The position numbers were made by a program, and so were the translations under genes. A DNA stretch of 64,000 nt from Capniomyces stellatus (lineage: Eukaryota; Kickxellomycota; Harpellomycetes; Harpellales; Legeriomycetaceae), in NCBI GenBank assembly GCA_001661515.1, contig LUVW01000009.1, forward strand, positions 351,647 to 415,646, given 5' to 3'. Shown here in pieces: positions 25,883 to 36,399 of this stretch (position 1 is the stretch's first letter; each line of letters begins with the position of its first letter). Under the pieces are notes generated by a model that was given only the letters and a program-made list of their open reading frames with translations, did not search any database and was not told the origin of the DNA.

Positions 25883-28306
25883 TTACAAAGTTTTTTTGAT
25901 AAGCAATCGTTTGCAGTTAATTCCCCAGGATTTAATGATGCTCATTTTTCTACATTCATTGTAGTTCAATTCTGTGCCAAAAATCAGTGGATGGAAGTAT
26001 ACCAAAGTGTAGACCGATACTACAACAATGAACGAATATACAAAGTATCTGTAAAACTTTTGCACTCTTGAGGTCAGTATGTCTAGTGTGAGTGTTAGAG
26101 CTAGTATCGATGCCCACAATGCCGTCAAGTAGTGATGCAAGTACAACTCGCGCTCAATAAACAAAAACGGCAAGTACAAACATGCCCAGGCAATAAAGGC
26201 AAATCCTACTGTTGAAAAGTACTTTTCTTTGAAGGCACCAACATTTAATTCAATTCCTCTTTTGCTGGAAATGTCGTTAGCAAACACCATAATGATAAAA
26301 GTGATTATCGACGCGGTGGACAGCCACCAGACAACAGGATTGCCCACCAAGTACAAAAGATTGTGGTTGCTTTCCAGAGAAACCTCAAGTTTTTTGAGTA
26401 GGGGCCAGTGTAGCGGGTTGGATGCATACTTGGACTTTTTTTTTAGCTCTCTGTGCGCCTCAATCATCAGTTTGTGGATGTACACTATCTTTTCAAACAT
26501 GCTCATTACTGGGTATGTGGATGTCTTTTGCTCCAATCCTAGTTTCTTTAGGAGTTTATTCTCAAGCGAATTCTCTGCCAACTCAATATGCCAAGTCGAC
26601 ATCTTTGCTTTGCTCTTACTCATGCAAAACACATTGCTATGTTCAAGTGCATACTCTGGCAACGGTTTTCTTGAATTATAAAGCGCACAGTTCATTTCAA
26701 CATGAATCAGCCTAAACTTTGTGTTTATTGCCTCGAGTTCAGACTTTGTGGTGTAACTCTCGTTATTCTCGGGAATAAACTGAACCAAAAAATTGTCGTT
26801 TATGTCACCTAGCGTTTCGTCCGATGAATAACAGCTAACCTCAAAGTTATCCTCTTCACCGTCCAGTGAAGGCACATCATGCGAGTGGAGAAACTTTTTT
26901 GTGTTGTAGTGCCTTAGCCTAATCCGGTCCTTGTGCCGCACCGGAATCAGTCTATTTAGCACAAAACTGTTGTTTTTCCTATCATCGCTGCTGAAATCCT
27001 CAATGATCCACAGTTTGTTCGTGTCAAAGATTTTATCGACCGTAACCTGCTGCTGCAAACTACTTTTAGTGTCCTTCCATTTTAGCTCGTGCGAGTTTAA
27101 GTATCCTGTTTCCGAATGCGTGTGCTTGATAGCCACTATTGAGCCGTAGAACACCTCTTTGTTTGACACTATTGGTACAAATCCATCCAGCGACGAAAGG
27201 AACGAGCTGCTGAGCTCAGTTTCAGACTTTATGTACTTGCTCTGTATTTTTAAATGCAGCACAAATAATGCAATGTAAATCGCTGCCGGGATCACAAGAA
27301 AAAAAACCAACCTACAGAAAAAGCCCCTGAACCACTTTGTAAAAGTCATAGCTCTATTCTCTATTTTTTCGAACAAGTCGTAAATGTTGTACAGGCCCAA
27401 AAGAATGAACAGGAACAGCCCCGACCACTTTACGCTTATTGCGCAGCCCAAACTCACTGCAGTAAATCCTATCCAGAACCACCAGCCTGGCGAATACTCA
27501 TCTTTATCCTGTATTTTTCGAAAGATACAGAACCCCATTACTGTGCATGTTGAGAGCAGAATCAGTACGGAGTCCAAGAACACATACCTTAACTGGTAAA
27601 GAATCCCGCTCTCCAGCGTTGTAATCATTGCTCCAAACACCGCACTATCAACAGAACATCCAAGCACTCTAACTATCGCATAGGTCACAGGCGTGACTAG
27701 CGCTCCTAAAACCCCCGAAAAGTACCTCATTTTTCCCAACAGACCAATGTCGTTTCCAATAATATTTTCTAGCAGATTTAGATCCAAGCTGTCATCAAAC
27801 CCTATGAGCTTCATAGCAAGCGCGTTTATCATATTCCCTAAGGGCGGGTTAATACAGAATGTGTAAACTCTGTCAAAGTAGCCCTTTGCATGTATCAGAT
27901 TTTCCTGTTCAAACATTATTGGGTGGTTAGGCGTACTGGATATCCATGTCCTCACCACAATAGACACCAGCGTCAGCATCACAGCTATAACCGTGTCACT
28001 AAACACCCATGTTGAGTCCAACGACATACACGGCTTCCAGAAATCTACCCCCAACTTGTTGTCTGAGCCAGCCAGCTCTCCCTCATTTTTGACCTTTGGT
28101 TTCTCGTCAGAAATAATATTTGCTTTGTGATCATAGTCATATTTTGGTAGCTCTGTGTTTTCATATGCTTCCGTCGATGAACTGCCTTCTGAACTATCAG
28201 ATAGCATGTCACTAGTTGGTGTATCTACACTAGTTCCTACCCTTGAATTTGCATTTCTTTTTCTGGCTTTTTGATTAAAGTGGTACTCGCTTAATGTAAT
28301 TGTCAT
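25883..28306 (-). CDS. Divergent protein O-mannosyltransferase (PMT) paralog A, probable pseudoenzyme
   Basis: Single exon, 807 residues. PMT-family proteins are ER membrane enzymes that move mannose from dolichol-phosphate mannose to Ser/Thr. The layout is typical: a hydrophilic N-terminus, a multi-pass block from about residue 101, a lumenal MIR region (LRHYNTKKFLHSHD, about 460-475), and a C-terminal membrane block with YLVGNPVVWW and YLHHYLTALW. However, the first lumenal loop reads FEQEN at 132-136 where active PMTs have FDEVH, so the catalytic Asp-Glu pair is Glu-Gln. The following FDVHPPL is FCINPPL (150-156). FLDSVL in the third loop is kept. The C-terminus (IIKSWGINCKRLL) resembles the neighbouring paralog. 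The reading frame is fully open, so it is a maintained protein, not a decayed gene. Confidence 0.88.
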   Translation of the reverse strand: MTITLSEYHFNQKARKRNANSRVGTSVDTPTSDMLSDSSEGSSSTEAYENTELPKYDYDHKANIISDEKPKVKNEGELAGSDNKLGVDFWKPCMSLDSTWVFSDTVIAVMLTLVSIVVRTWISSTPNHPIMFEQENLIHAKGYFDRVYTFCINPPLGNMINALAMKLIGFDDSLDLNLLENIIGNDIGLLGKMRYFSGVLGALVTPVTYAIVRVLGCSVDSAVFGAMITTLESGILYQLRYVFLDSVLILLSTCTVMGFCIFRKIQDKDEYSPGWWFWIGFTAVSLGCAISVKWSGLFLFILLGLYNIYDLFEKIENRAMTFTKWFRGFFCRLVFFLVIPAAIYIALFVLHLKIQSKYIKSETELSSSFLSSLDGFVPIVSNKEVFYGSIVAIKHTHSETGYLNSHELKWKDTKSSLQQQVTVDKIFDTNKLWIIEDFSSDDRKNNSFVLNRLIPVRHKDRIRLRHYNTKKFLHSHDVPSLDGEEDNFEVSCYSSDETLGDINDNFLVQFIPENNESYTTKSELEAINTKFRLIHVEMNCALYNSRKPLPEYALEHSNVFCMSKSKAKMSTWHIELAENSLENKLLKKLGLEQKTSTYPVMSMFEKIVYIHKLMIEAHRELKKKSKYASNPLHWPLLKKLEVSLESNHNLLYLVGNPVVWWLSTASIITFIIMVFANDISSKRGIELNVGAFKEKYFSTVGFAFIAWACLYLPFLFIERELYLHHYLTALWASILALTLTLDILTSRVQKFYRYFVYSFIVVVSVYTLVYFHPLIFGTELNYNECRKMSIIKSWGINCKRLLIKKTL

Positions 28307-29233
28307 TATTATTCCAGTTTACATACAGTATGTACAGACAAGTATTTCCTCCTCTCTTTCTTTTCTTTTGCCCGTCACTTTGCTTTATATCCCTTAATCG
28401 GCTTCTAGGTGCTAGGCTGATATATAAACGCCAATACTTGCTAATGCGAGTAATCAAATAAATTATAAATCTATAATGTGAATTAAATATCAAATATACA
28501 GTTGAGAAAGAAATACACATTTTTGCTCTGGTAAAACCAAGGTTTTAAAGGTCAAAAATTAATATACTAATAAATAAAGTGTGTCAAAACTGGGTATATC
28601 AATAGTAAAAATAAATAAAATAAGGCCATAAGTCCAACTCCCGCTAAACTATTTGCCTGCAAACAAGTAAATTGATTTTCAAAATATTCCAGTGTCGTAA
28701 ATTGCACGTTACTAACGTTAGATCTATGGTCAGGATTTTTTTTTTATATGCGGTTAGGATATTTAATTGAGCGTATTGGTATTTGGTTTAATTGTAAATT
28801 GAAAATAACTTTCACTATTACAGACCATTTATTATAGGTCCAATCAATTCCAGGATGCCTGGACTAGCCCACTCCACATTTCTCACTCGATATACTTGGC
28901 CATTTTGCACTGGCAGCACACACTTGACTAACTGGTAAGCATAAAAGCTCTGGAAAACCCCCACTTATAAAAAGCAAGTGCCAGTTGAATAAACGAATAG
29001 ACGGCTTGAGTTGATTTTGAATGAGATAACAGTACACGTTTGAGTAACCTTTCTGTGCTGCTCAAGTGCAGCAAGACTTATTCCAACAGTCAGTTCACAT
29101 GCTTTATAGGCGAAAAATTTATTGTTTAAAAGTAAAAGTATTCAAGATAGTTGATGCAAGTATTAAATCTATTTAAGATTCAGTACGTAACTTCAATAAT
29201 AAATATAAAGAGCGGGGTTGTGGTTCATTCGCA
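28307..29233. other. Intergenic region between the two PMT-like genes
   Basis: 927 bp between the start of paralog A and the stop of paralog B, same strand. A small minus-strand open frame at 28275-28520 overlaps the paralog A start and has no homology. It should hold the paralog A promoter. Confidence 0.6.
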
Positions 29234-32200
29234 TCACAGCATTCTTCTGCATGGGATATCCCAGCTCTTGATGTAGGAGACACTGTTGCATCGGTGGTTG
29301 GTTATCGTTTCTCCGTACATAAACGGCATCAGAATCCATGTATTCCAAGCTATTACAGATCCGAGACACACAATCAGAATGCTCCTAGGCAAGCTTGAAA
29401 AACGTTTTGTCAGAAAGTCAAGAAATGCGGCGGAGGACAGTATCCCAAACCACAACGCTGTCGAATAGCTTTGTAAAAACACCTCTCGTTTGAATGGCAC
29501 ATACATAACCCAGTGCAGAACCCATCCAATACCAAAGAAAAATTTATAGTTGTCTGTGTAGTCATCAACGCATTTCGTCGAGATTGAGCCGCCTATTGAT
29601 TATATTTTTTTATATATTTTTTTTTTACCAACACAAGTCATCTTGTTAACCAACTATACACGCATGAACAAGAAACTTCAGGTGTAGATGGTAAGTAATA
29701 GCTAACTTACCTTTAGAATCAATTCTATTTTTGCCGAAACTGAGCAAGTACCTCGAGACTTTGTTGTAGCTAAACAGTGCAATCGAGAGTGCACTAAGTA
29801 GCGTTGTTAGCCAGTGGATACTCATGTTTGGCACTATCATCATAATGCCGTTGTTTTCAGGCCGTGCCCACATTGGAACGGCTCTAGCCTTTGCCGTAGG
29901 CCAGTTGTATGCCTTTGATGATTTCTCGTGGCCAGTAGAATCAACAGGTGCCCACTTTGCAATGCTTTTCAGCGTCATCACCAATTTCTCAGCAAGCGAC
30001 ATTGGTACAATTCTGCTTACAAACTTGGACTTTGATTCCGATTCTGGGTCGTTTTTTTTTTGTTTGAAAAATAAAAGTAAAGCATTAGAACATACATATA
30101 CTTTTTTTAAAAAATATAAATATATATTTAACTTGGTAAATAAGCTATTTATGTTGCGCTGGGCTAAATTAATAACCAGGCGATGGCTTTAGATGCCACG
30201 CAATTAAATATGGTTGTTACCAACAGAAACTTACCGTTGTTGACTTTGTGGTGAACTATTCTGAACTCCAACGCTTTTTCCTTTCGGTTGCAATAAGCAA
30301 CAATCACACCAAAGATGTTAACGTTATCCAGATAGCAGTTGTACTTTTCGTTATACAGATAAAAGTAGGTGTTATAGCTTGTTAGCTGCAATTTATTTTC
30401 TGACAGACTTGGGTCTAGTCTGCTAATTACAATCTTCCACTTTATTCCGCCCAGATCTCCAATCTTATCTGGCTTAGTCCTGCGGTGGCAAGTATTTAGC
30501 CACAAACAATAGCAATTTAATAGATTGATGTTAGCGATGGCAATTGGTGTATGGATATACCGCGAGTCCGGGCTTATTAAAACGCAACTAAAGGAAAAAA
30601 AACGTCAAATACTTGCATGATATCTCCATATTTCTTGTCTTGTAGCCCAGGGGTGAGTTGCTCAATAGCCTCCATATACTCGCTTGTCAACACGTGCTTC
30701 AAGTAAACATCCGAACCATCTTTTATCGGTTCTGCCTTTAAGCTTGAGTCAGTGCTGACAAGCTCCCAAGTCGGGTTGTATTTTTTATCATTTTGTATCC
30801 AAACCCTTTGACCTACAGTAAGCAAATGATGTACATCACCGGTATTAACTAAAATGTATGCGCTGCGTAGGCAAGTTTTTTGACTCTCGGTTAGACATGG
30901 GGACTATATTATCAAAATACCGTGTTCTCCATACCTCTTTTCACTGGGGAGTTTTCGTCTTGCTTGTATGAAACTAGGTAGCCTGCGTACATGTTGGTTG
31001 AAACAAGTGTGACATGAGAACCAAACTCGATGTCTACAATATAGTTGGTGCATACAATACTCAGCATGTTAAATTAACCAACCTAAGTTGCAACTACATC
31101 ACTACATTTGATAGGTTGCATTAGACACACCAAAGCTCGCAGATGACGTGTTAAAGATGTTAACTAAATTACCTCGAGGAATTGGTTGATAAAAGTCCTT
31201 GTTTGACTGGTTTTTTCTAAAAGACATTTCAAATTCTGGAGAATGCATGTAGTCATCCACCCCAGGCTCTGTCAGCACTTTTACGTGAGTAAAAACTGTA
31301 GCTGCCAAAGATGCCAGCGAAATGGCCCATAAAAGTCGAATCGATTTTATAATCCTGTTTTTTGGCAAGTCCTGGGCCAGCTGCTAACACGTGTAATTAT
31401 TTAAAAAGTTGGTACATTGCATAGCCATAAAGAAAAATAAAAGCCAAAGTTTTACTATTTTTAGTAATTGCTGATCTGTACTAAAATTGAATTTACTAAC
31501 ATTGGCGGGCTTGTCGTTGCTATAACTGGACTCTCTGGGACAAGACTCTATTTCACAGTTGTTGGCGCGCCTTATACTCACAATATAGCCATCATATGTT
31601 ATATATACCAGGGTAATCAGTGTAGAAAGCTGCGAGCTAAATACGATCAAGTCATAAGCGTTAAGAGGTAATGATAACAGTAAATCAAACCAGGAAACCA
31701 TGTCAGATTTCTAGTTGTAGGACTGGAATTGTCAAAAATGTATTAAATACACGGCGAATTACCTGATGCCAGCCGCAAGACTTAGAGAACAAAGCGTAAA
31801 GGATGTCGAGCTATTATAAACACGATTAATAAGACAGTTACACTTGGGGCTGGATCAACATGTAGACACAAGATCCAGTTTCTACAATGCCTACCTAAAC
31901 TTGTTACGGAGCGCTAAGCCATTTCTTAAATCGATCCACGAAAATGTCGCAACCGAGGTTAAAAGCAGAGCAAAGGCTTCAGATGCCATGTTCCTTGATG
32001 TTGTTACCAGTATAGTATCTATACAATATCAACCAATCAAAACTTATCAATGCCAACAATCTCTAAATAAGCAGATGGATGAATACATTGATGGGTTGGG
32101 AATGGAATATGGGATAGGGGGAGTATCCGTGGTATCATTAATACAAAATCTTACCAACTGCAACGCAAAAGGCTCCAAAGGCGGAAAATTTCATAGAGAC

Positions 32201-33112
32201 ACCCACTTTCTTTAGAAGAAAATAGGTCAAAAAAACGGTAAAGCAGCCGAAAGCAGAGTTGATCAGTCTCAAGGCTACGTACGGAAAGTCTTTTGGTATA
32301 TCTCTAGTTAAAGTTTATAATAATACGTATATCTAGTTCAGCTTATGATTGAATAGTGTTCGTATTCGTAAGGAAATAGTGTGGCATTATTCGGACTGGC
32401 TCGAGTATAATAAAGCTTGGTGCATTTTCGATTTTAATAAATGTATAAATAAACCATTACAGTCCGATCTGTGTTGTGCTCAAAGAGCCCGAGTAGCCGA
32501 GACGGGCAGCAATAGAGGCCTGGATCATGGTAAAAAATTGAGGGATAATGTTAAAGTAGTGTATTTTATTGATGTACTTTCCAACATTCGTTATAACATG
32601 GACCTCGTCAAATCTATATTTTTTTAGATGCGTGTAAATTAATGAATGTAAACACGTATCTGGTAAAACACTATAAAGTGGATGTTTATTGTGGTAGAAA
32701 ATAAATAGACAAAAGTCAGCCTGAGAAGCGCAAAATTTAGACTCTGTAAAGTCCGAATGAATAGCAATGGTTAAAATGGAGTACTAGTTAAATAAAACAC
32801 TTACATCAATCCGTCTGGAAAAGAAATGTTGCGTATTCTTAAAAAGTAACAAATCAGGGCTAAAAACAAAGTTACCGAGCAGTCAACCCCGTTTATTGAG
32901 CGCATTAAGCGTCCAGAACCATTTTTTGAAAGCGAGGACAAGTCCACCAGTGTTTTTTTGCTTGCTGTGCTTTTGTAGTTCTTGTCTTTTAATTTTTTCA
33001 ACAAGCCGTCGCCACCACCGTGCTTTAAGTCACAGTTTTTGCCGTTGGCGTTTCTTTGACGCAACGAGGATTTGGGGTTTGAGTCTGATTTTGAGTTTTT
33101 CGAGTTAACCAT
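29234..33112 (-). CDS. Divergent protein O-mannosyltransferase (PMT) paralog B, probable pseudoenzyme
   Basis: Twelve exons, right to left: 32805-33112, 32461-32613, 32155-32303, 31895-32018, 31763-31810, 31609-31636, 31173-31383, 30935-31033, 30613-30812, 30235-30472, 29711-30043, 29234-29592. This model keeps frame and gives 749 residues. Unlike paralog A it keeps FDEVH (after IRNISFPDGLI). The FDVHPPL block has become FNIIPQF, the LLDS motif of the third loop is NMASEA, GNPV is absent, and LHHYLPA is LQSYSTA. A MIR-like region lies in exons 8-10. The C-terminus (YIKSWDIPCRRML) matches paralog A. Exon 6 is uncertain: a longer form (31609-31710) restores a PMT-like membrane segment but breaks the frame. 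An in-frame ATG at 33160 would add 16 residues. Confidence 0.8.
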
Positions 33113-33858
33113 TGCCGATAAAATCAAGAATATTCTGATATCAAGTAAAACTGAGTTCAATTTCAGCGATATAAACTAACAATACAACTTTGATGCGCCA
33201 GTCCAGATCTTGGCAATACTAATAAAGGAGAAAGGTAAAAAGTAAAAAGTAAAAGCTAGAAATTATCAGTTTTAATACACAGTACCGACACAAGATGCGC
33301 TTTACACAAAGCTTATGTTATAACAGTTGTTTCCAACAAGCATCAGGCAATGTGCCAGTTAAATTATACATTAAATATATACTTTTAATATAAACTTTTA
33401 AAAAACGACTTGATGATTGGAATAAACGTGGTTTTCATCACCAGAGCTTATTAAACTTTGCACAAATTAATTAAAACAGTTATAGTATATCCAACTATAT
33501 CCAATACCAGTTGCGCCAAATGCGGAGCTGACCTTTAAATACTACAGGCACAACTGAGCCACAATTGGCTGATTTTTGTGGACCAAAGTTTGGCGTAAAA
33601 AGTTTGAGATAAACTTGGTGCATTTCCAACCCAAACTCCGCATTCTGCAAGATAAATCGCAAGCCATTAGCGGAGACATCAGTTGCTGTCGATTTGCAAA
33701 TGCACCCAGGTCAGGTGTAAATACTCGGTTTTTAGTTTTTTTTTATTAGAAAAAAATGGCTTAATTCAGAGCGGAAAAACAAAATAAAAAGATATGAAAG
33801 TAAGTCAACAGAAATGATTGTAGTACGTAAAAGAAAAAACTATTCAAAAGACGATGAA
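33113..33858. other. Intergenic region
   Basis: Between the start of PMT paralog B and the HIS6 stop, both minus strand. AT-rich. The paralog B promoter should lie here. No gene or distinctive repeat seen. Confidence 0.6.
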
Positions 33859-35952
33859 TCAGATCTCTCTGTTATTCCATTCGACACAGTCATCAAACTT
33901 TATGAGTTTGCCACCAAAAATATCCAATGCGCTACGATACCCCAAGGAAATGAATATGAAAGATAAATAGAAACATTTAGCTTATTATTGTGGTTAAAGT
34001 TGGCAGAATCGCGGATGTGCCCAATCGATTGGCTCAAGAACAGTTTGAGAAAAAGAACGGTTGAGTTTATGTTGCTAACACTTTACCTTCCTATTGTCAA
34101 GTCTACTTTACCACATGATAAGTACTGGACTTTCTCAAGGTCCTTGATGTCTACAACGATACAATGTTAAAAGAAGTCAGCGTTACTAAAAGCTTGTATG
34201 GTTGCTGCTATGTTAAAAATAACTGTTTTTTACCTGACGCACCGCCCGCGTATGTTGTTGGAATATTGACCCATTCGCCTAGCCCTAAAACAATAATTAA
34301 ATATATAAATAAAAGATTTAAGCAAAAAAAATAAAAACAAAATGGTAATAACAACAATAAATGCACAGTATAAGAACTGACATAAAGAGAAAAGCGTTGC
34401 TAAAGGGCTTTTAAAAAAAACCACAGACATTTAGTAAAATCAATCGTATTGGTTTTATTTACGCCGAACAAGGTCTTCATCAATTCCGTTGCACAAACCC
34501 TCCACATCCGCAGCATGAACTAAGAACTCGCTATAAAATATATACAAACCAAAGTACAGTTATAGTCCAAAGTACAGTTATAGCCTAAAGTACAGTTATA
34601 GCCTAAAGTACGGTTATAGTCCAAAGTACGTTTATAATACAAACCAAAATCATTTCGAAAATCAAAAGGAAATAAAGAAGGAAATGTGGGCTACAGCAAT
34701 TTTGGATAACAATTACCTGCAGTAATCCGACAACATGTCCAGCGACTCTGTGTGGTAGTGTCAAAATGTTTGGCATAGATTATTTTTTCAATTAGATATG
34801 ATTTGGTTCACTATTTACCAATATGACAAAGTAATCTTCCAAGTCTAGGAAACTGATATTATAGCATTATACTACCTTTGGTAACTCTGAGATCAGTATT
34901 ATCTTGCCACTTGTTCATAGCAACAACCCAGCCCTCCTCATCTCGTCTACAACTAGCAAAACATACTCGGAAATCAAACTACTGCCACATTATCGCCACA
35001 GACTTGGCCAATGCGTCCAAAAATAAAGCGTAAATAGGTTAATATAGCTGTAAAGTACCTGACATCGACAACCAGATTTTCTCTCCCGATCTTTTGGCTC
35101 AAATCGACAAGTCTATCCTTTGAAAATTTTTTGTCTGGGAAAAGCCAGCTTGTCACAATAACCTTAAAAGCAATAGTGGTATTACGAATATTAATTCAAA
35201 TCAACTCAACTCAAAACAAACCAAATTGGAGTGAAACGAACCAACTAATGACTAATTGCATAAATACAACACAGATGTTCATTGTACCTTTCCAGCACCC
35301 TTTTCTAACCAATACTGGGCATTATCTATTGTAATACCACCACCAACTTGCAAGCCACCTAAATTTAGCATATAGGATACACATAGGCTGGATTTAAGTC
35401 TTCAACTTGGTTCGACTACAACTCGACTACAACTCGATCAGATTAAACACGAGTGTAATTGTGAGTATAACTGTGTCAATGTGGAGTAAATAGAAAAAAA
35501 AAGTGCAGAGCAGAAATTGGCACGTTTGCTAGTAAAGTACACTAGACAATCAAATACCTGGCCATTTTTCGATTGCCTCTATTGCCGCAGTGTCGTTATT
35601 AGGCCCCAGCTTAATCAAATGGCCTCCATTTAGTTTGTGACGCAAATACAGTTCAGAGTAATACGATGAAGACTCTCTATTTGATACAAGTAGGCAGCGG
35701 CAAGATTTGAGCGTTAAACATACGTTCTAAATACCAAAAGAGACTGATATACATATTAGACGGGAATTGCCAATATTTTTTTATTGCACCAAAGTGAGAT
35801 TTTAAGACAAAATAACAAGAGCTGAATTACTTGGCAACAAAGTTGGTCTTTAAGGAGCTGTCGGTGTCGGTAAGTGTACCGCCTACAATCTGCTTGACTT
35901 GTCCGTCGTGGAGATCGATACAAGGCCTGAATTTTGTTTTTTGCACAGACAT
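33859..35952 (-). CDS. HIS6: HIS6: ProFAR isomerase of histidine biosynthesis
   Basis: His6 (bacterial HisA) is a TIM-barrel isomerase converting ProFAR to PRFAR, the fourth step of histidine synthesis, in the cytosol. Ten exons, right to left: 35831-35952, 35558-35676, 35288-35358, 35059-35162, 34876-34952, 34717-34747 (31 bp), 34463-34530, 34234-34284, 34087-34150, 33859-33931. Their 780 nt keep frame and give 259 residues (yeast: 261). Signatures: [20 protein letters not shown] with the catalytic Asp (D13), [34 protein letters not shown] with the second catalytic Asp, [23 protein letters not shown] and [15 protein letters not shown]. All active-site segments are intact, so the enzyme should work. 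It shares a 447-bp divergent promoter region with RPAP1. GCN2, which controls histidine genes in yeast, lies about 9 kb away from the RPAP1 side. Confidence 0.96.
34551..34636. repeat. 18-bp tandem repeat in a HIS6 intron
   Basis: About 4.8 copies of AAAGTACAGTTATAGTCC, with small variants (GCCT, CGGTT), lie in the intron between HIS6 exons 6 and 7. Confidence 0.92.
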
Positions 35953-36399
35953 GTTTGATTGTTGTGGTTATGTTTTTATGTTAGCTTCAGGATATTAATG
36001 CTGTAATTCAAACCACACGCGCTGCTAAAGATATAGTACTGACAGACTCAATGTAGAGTGTTGGTGTCTTTTAACGAGAGTGGGTGAATGTAGGTGATTT
36101 AAAATAGAAAGAACAGGTTTTGTTGAAATTTAGTATGTGGAAGAAAAAAAATAACACAATTAAAATGAAAAAAGGTAAATTGAGCAATGATAACTGGCTG
36201 ACCGAATTTTGATATTAATTGGTGGTAAAATTGGGTAAAGAAATTTGAATTGTGAAATTAAAAATCAAAAAGAAATTTAACAACTTTTAAAGCGCAAAAT
36301 CAAAAACAAATAAATTCAATCTTCGTTATTGCAAATTCCGAAAGTGAAAAATCGACGGAGTAAAGCTAAGGAAGATAACAACAGAATCAAACATTAGTG
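35953..36399. promoter_or_regulatory. Shared divergent promoter region of HIS6 and RPAP1
   Basis: 447 bp separate the two divergent start codons. The stretch is AT-rich, with A runs close to the RPAP1 start. Both promoters must lie here or in adjacent transcribed sequence. I did not find a clear TGACTCA Gcn4-type site. Confidence 0.5.

Noticed and set aside
28275..28520. 81-codon minus-strand open frame upstream of PMT paralog A
   Set aside because: It overlaps the paralog A start in another frame, shows no motif, and is best read as 5' leader sequence.
34551..34636. Possible CRISPR-like array or regulatory array
   Set aside because: Contiguous 18-bp units without spacers lying within an intron. 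A minisatellite is the simple explanation.
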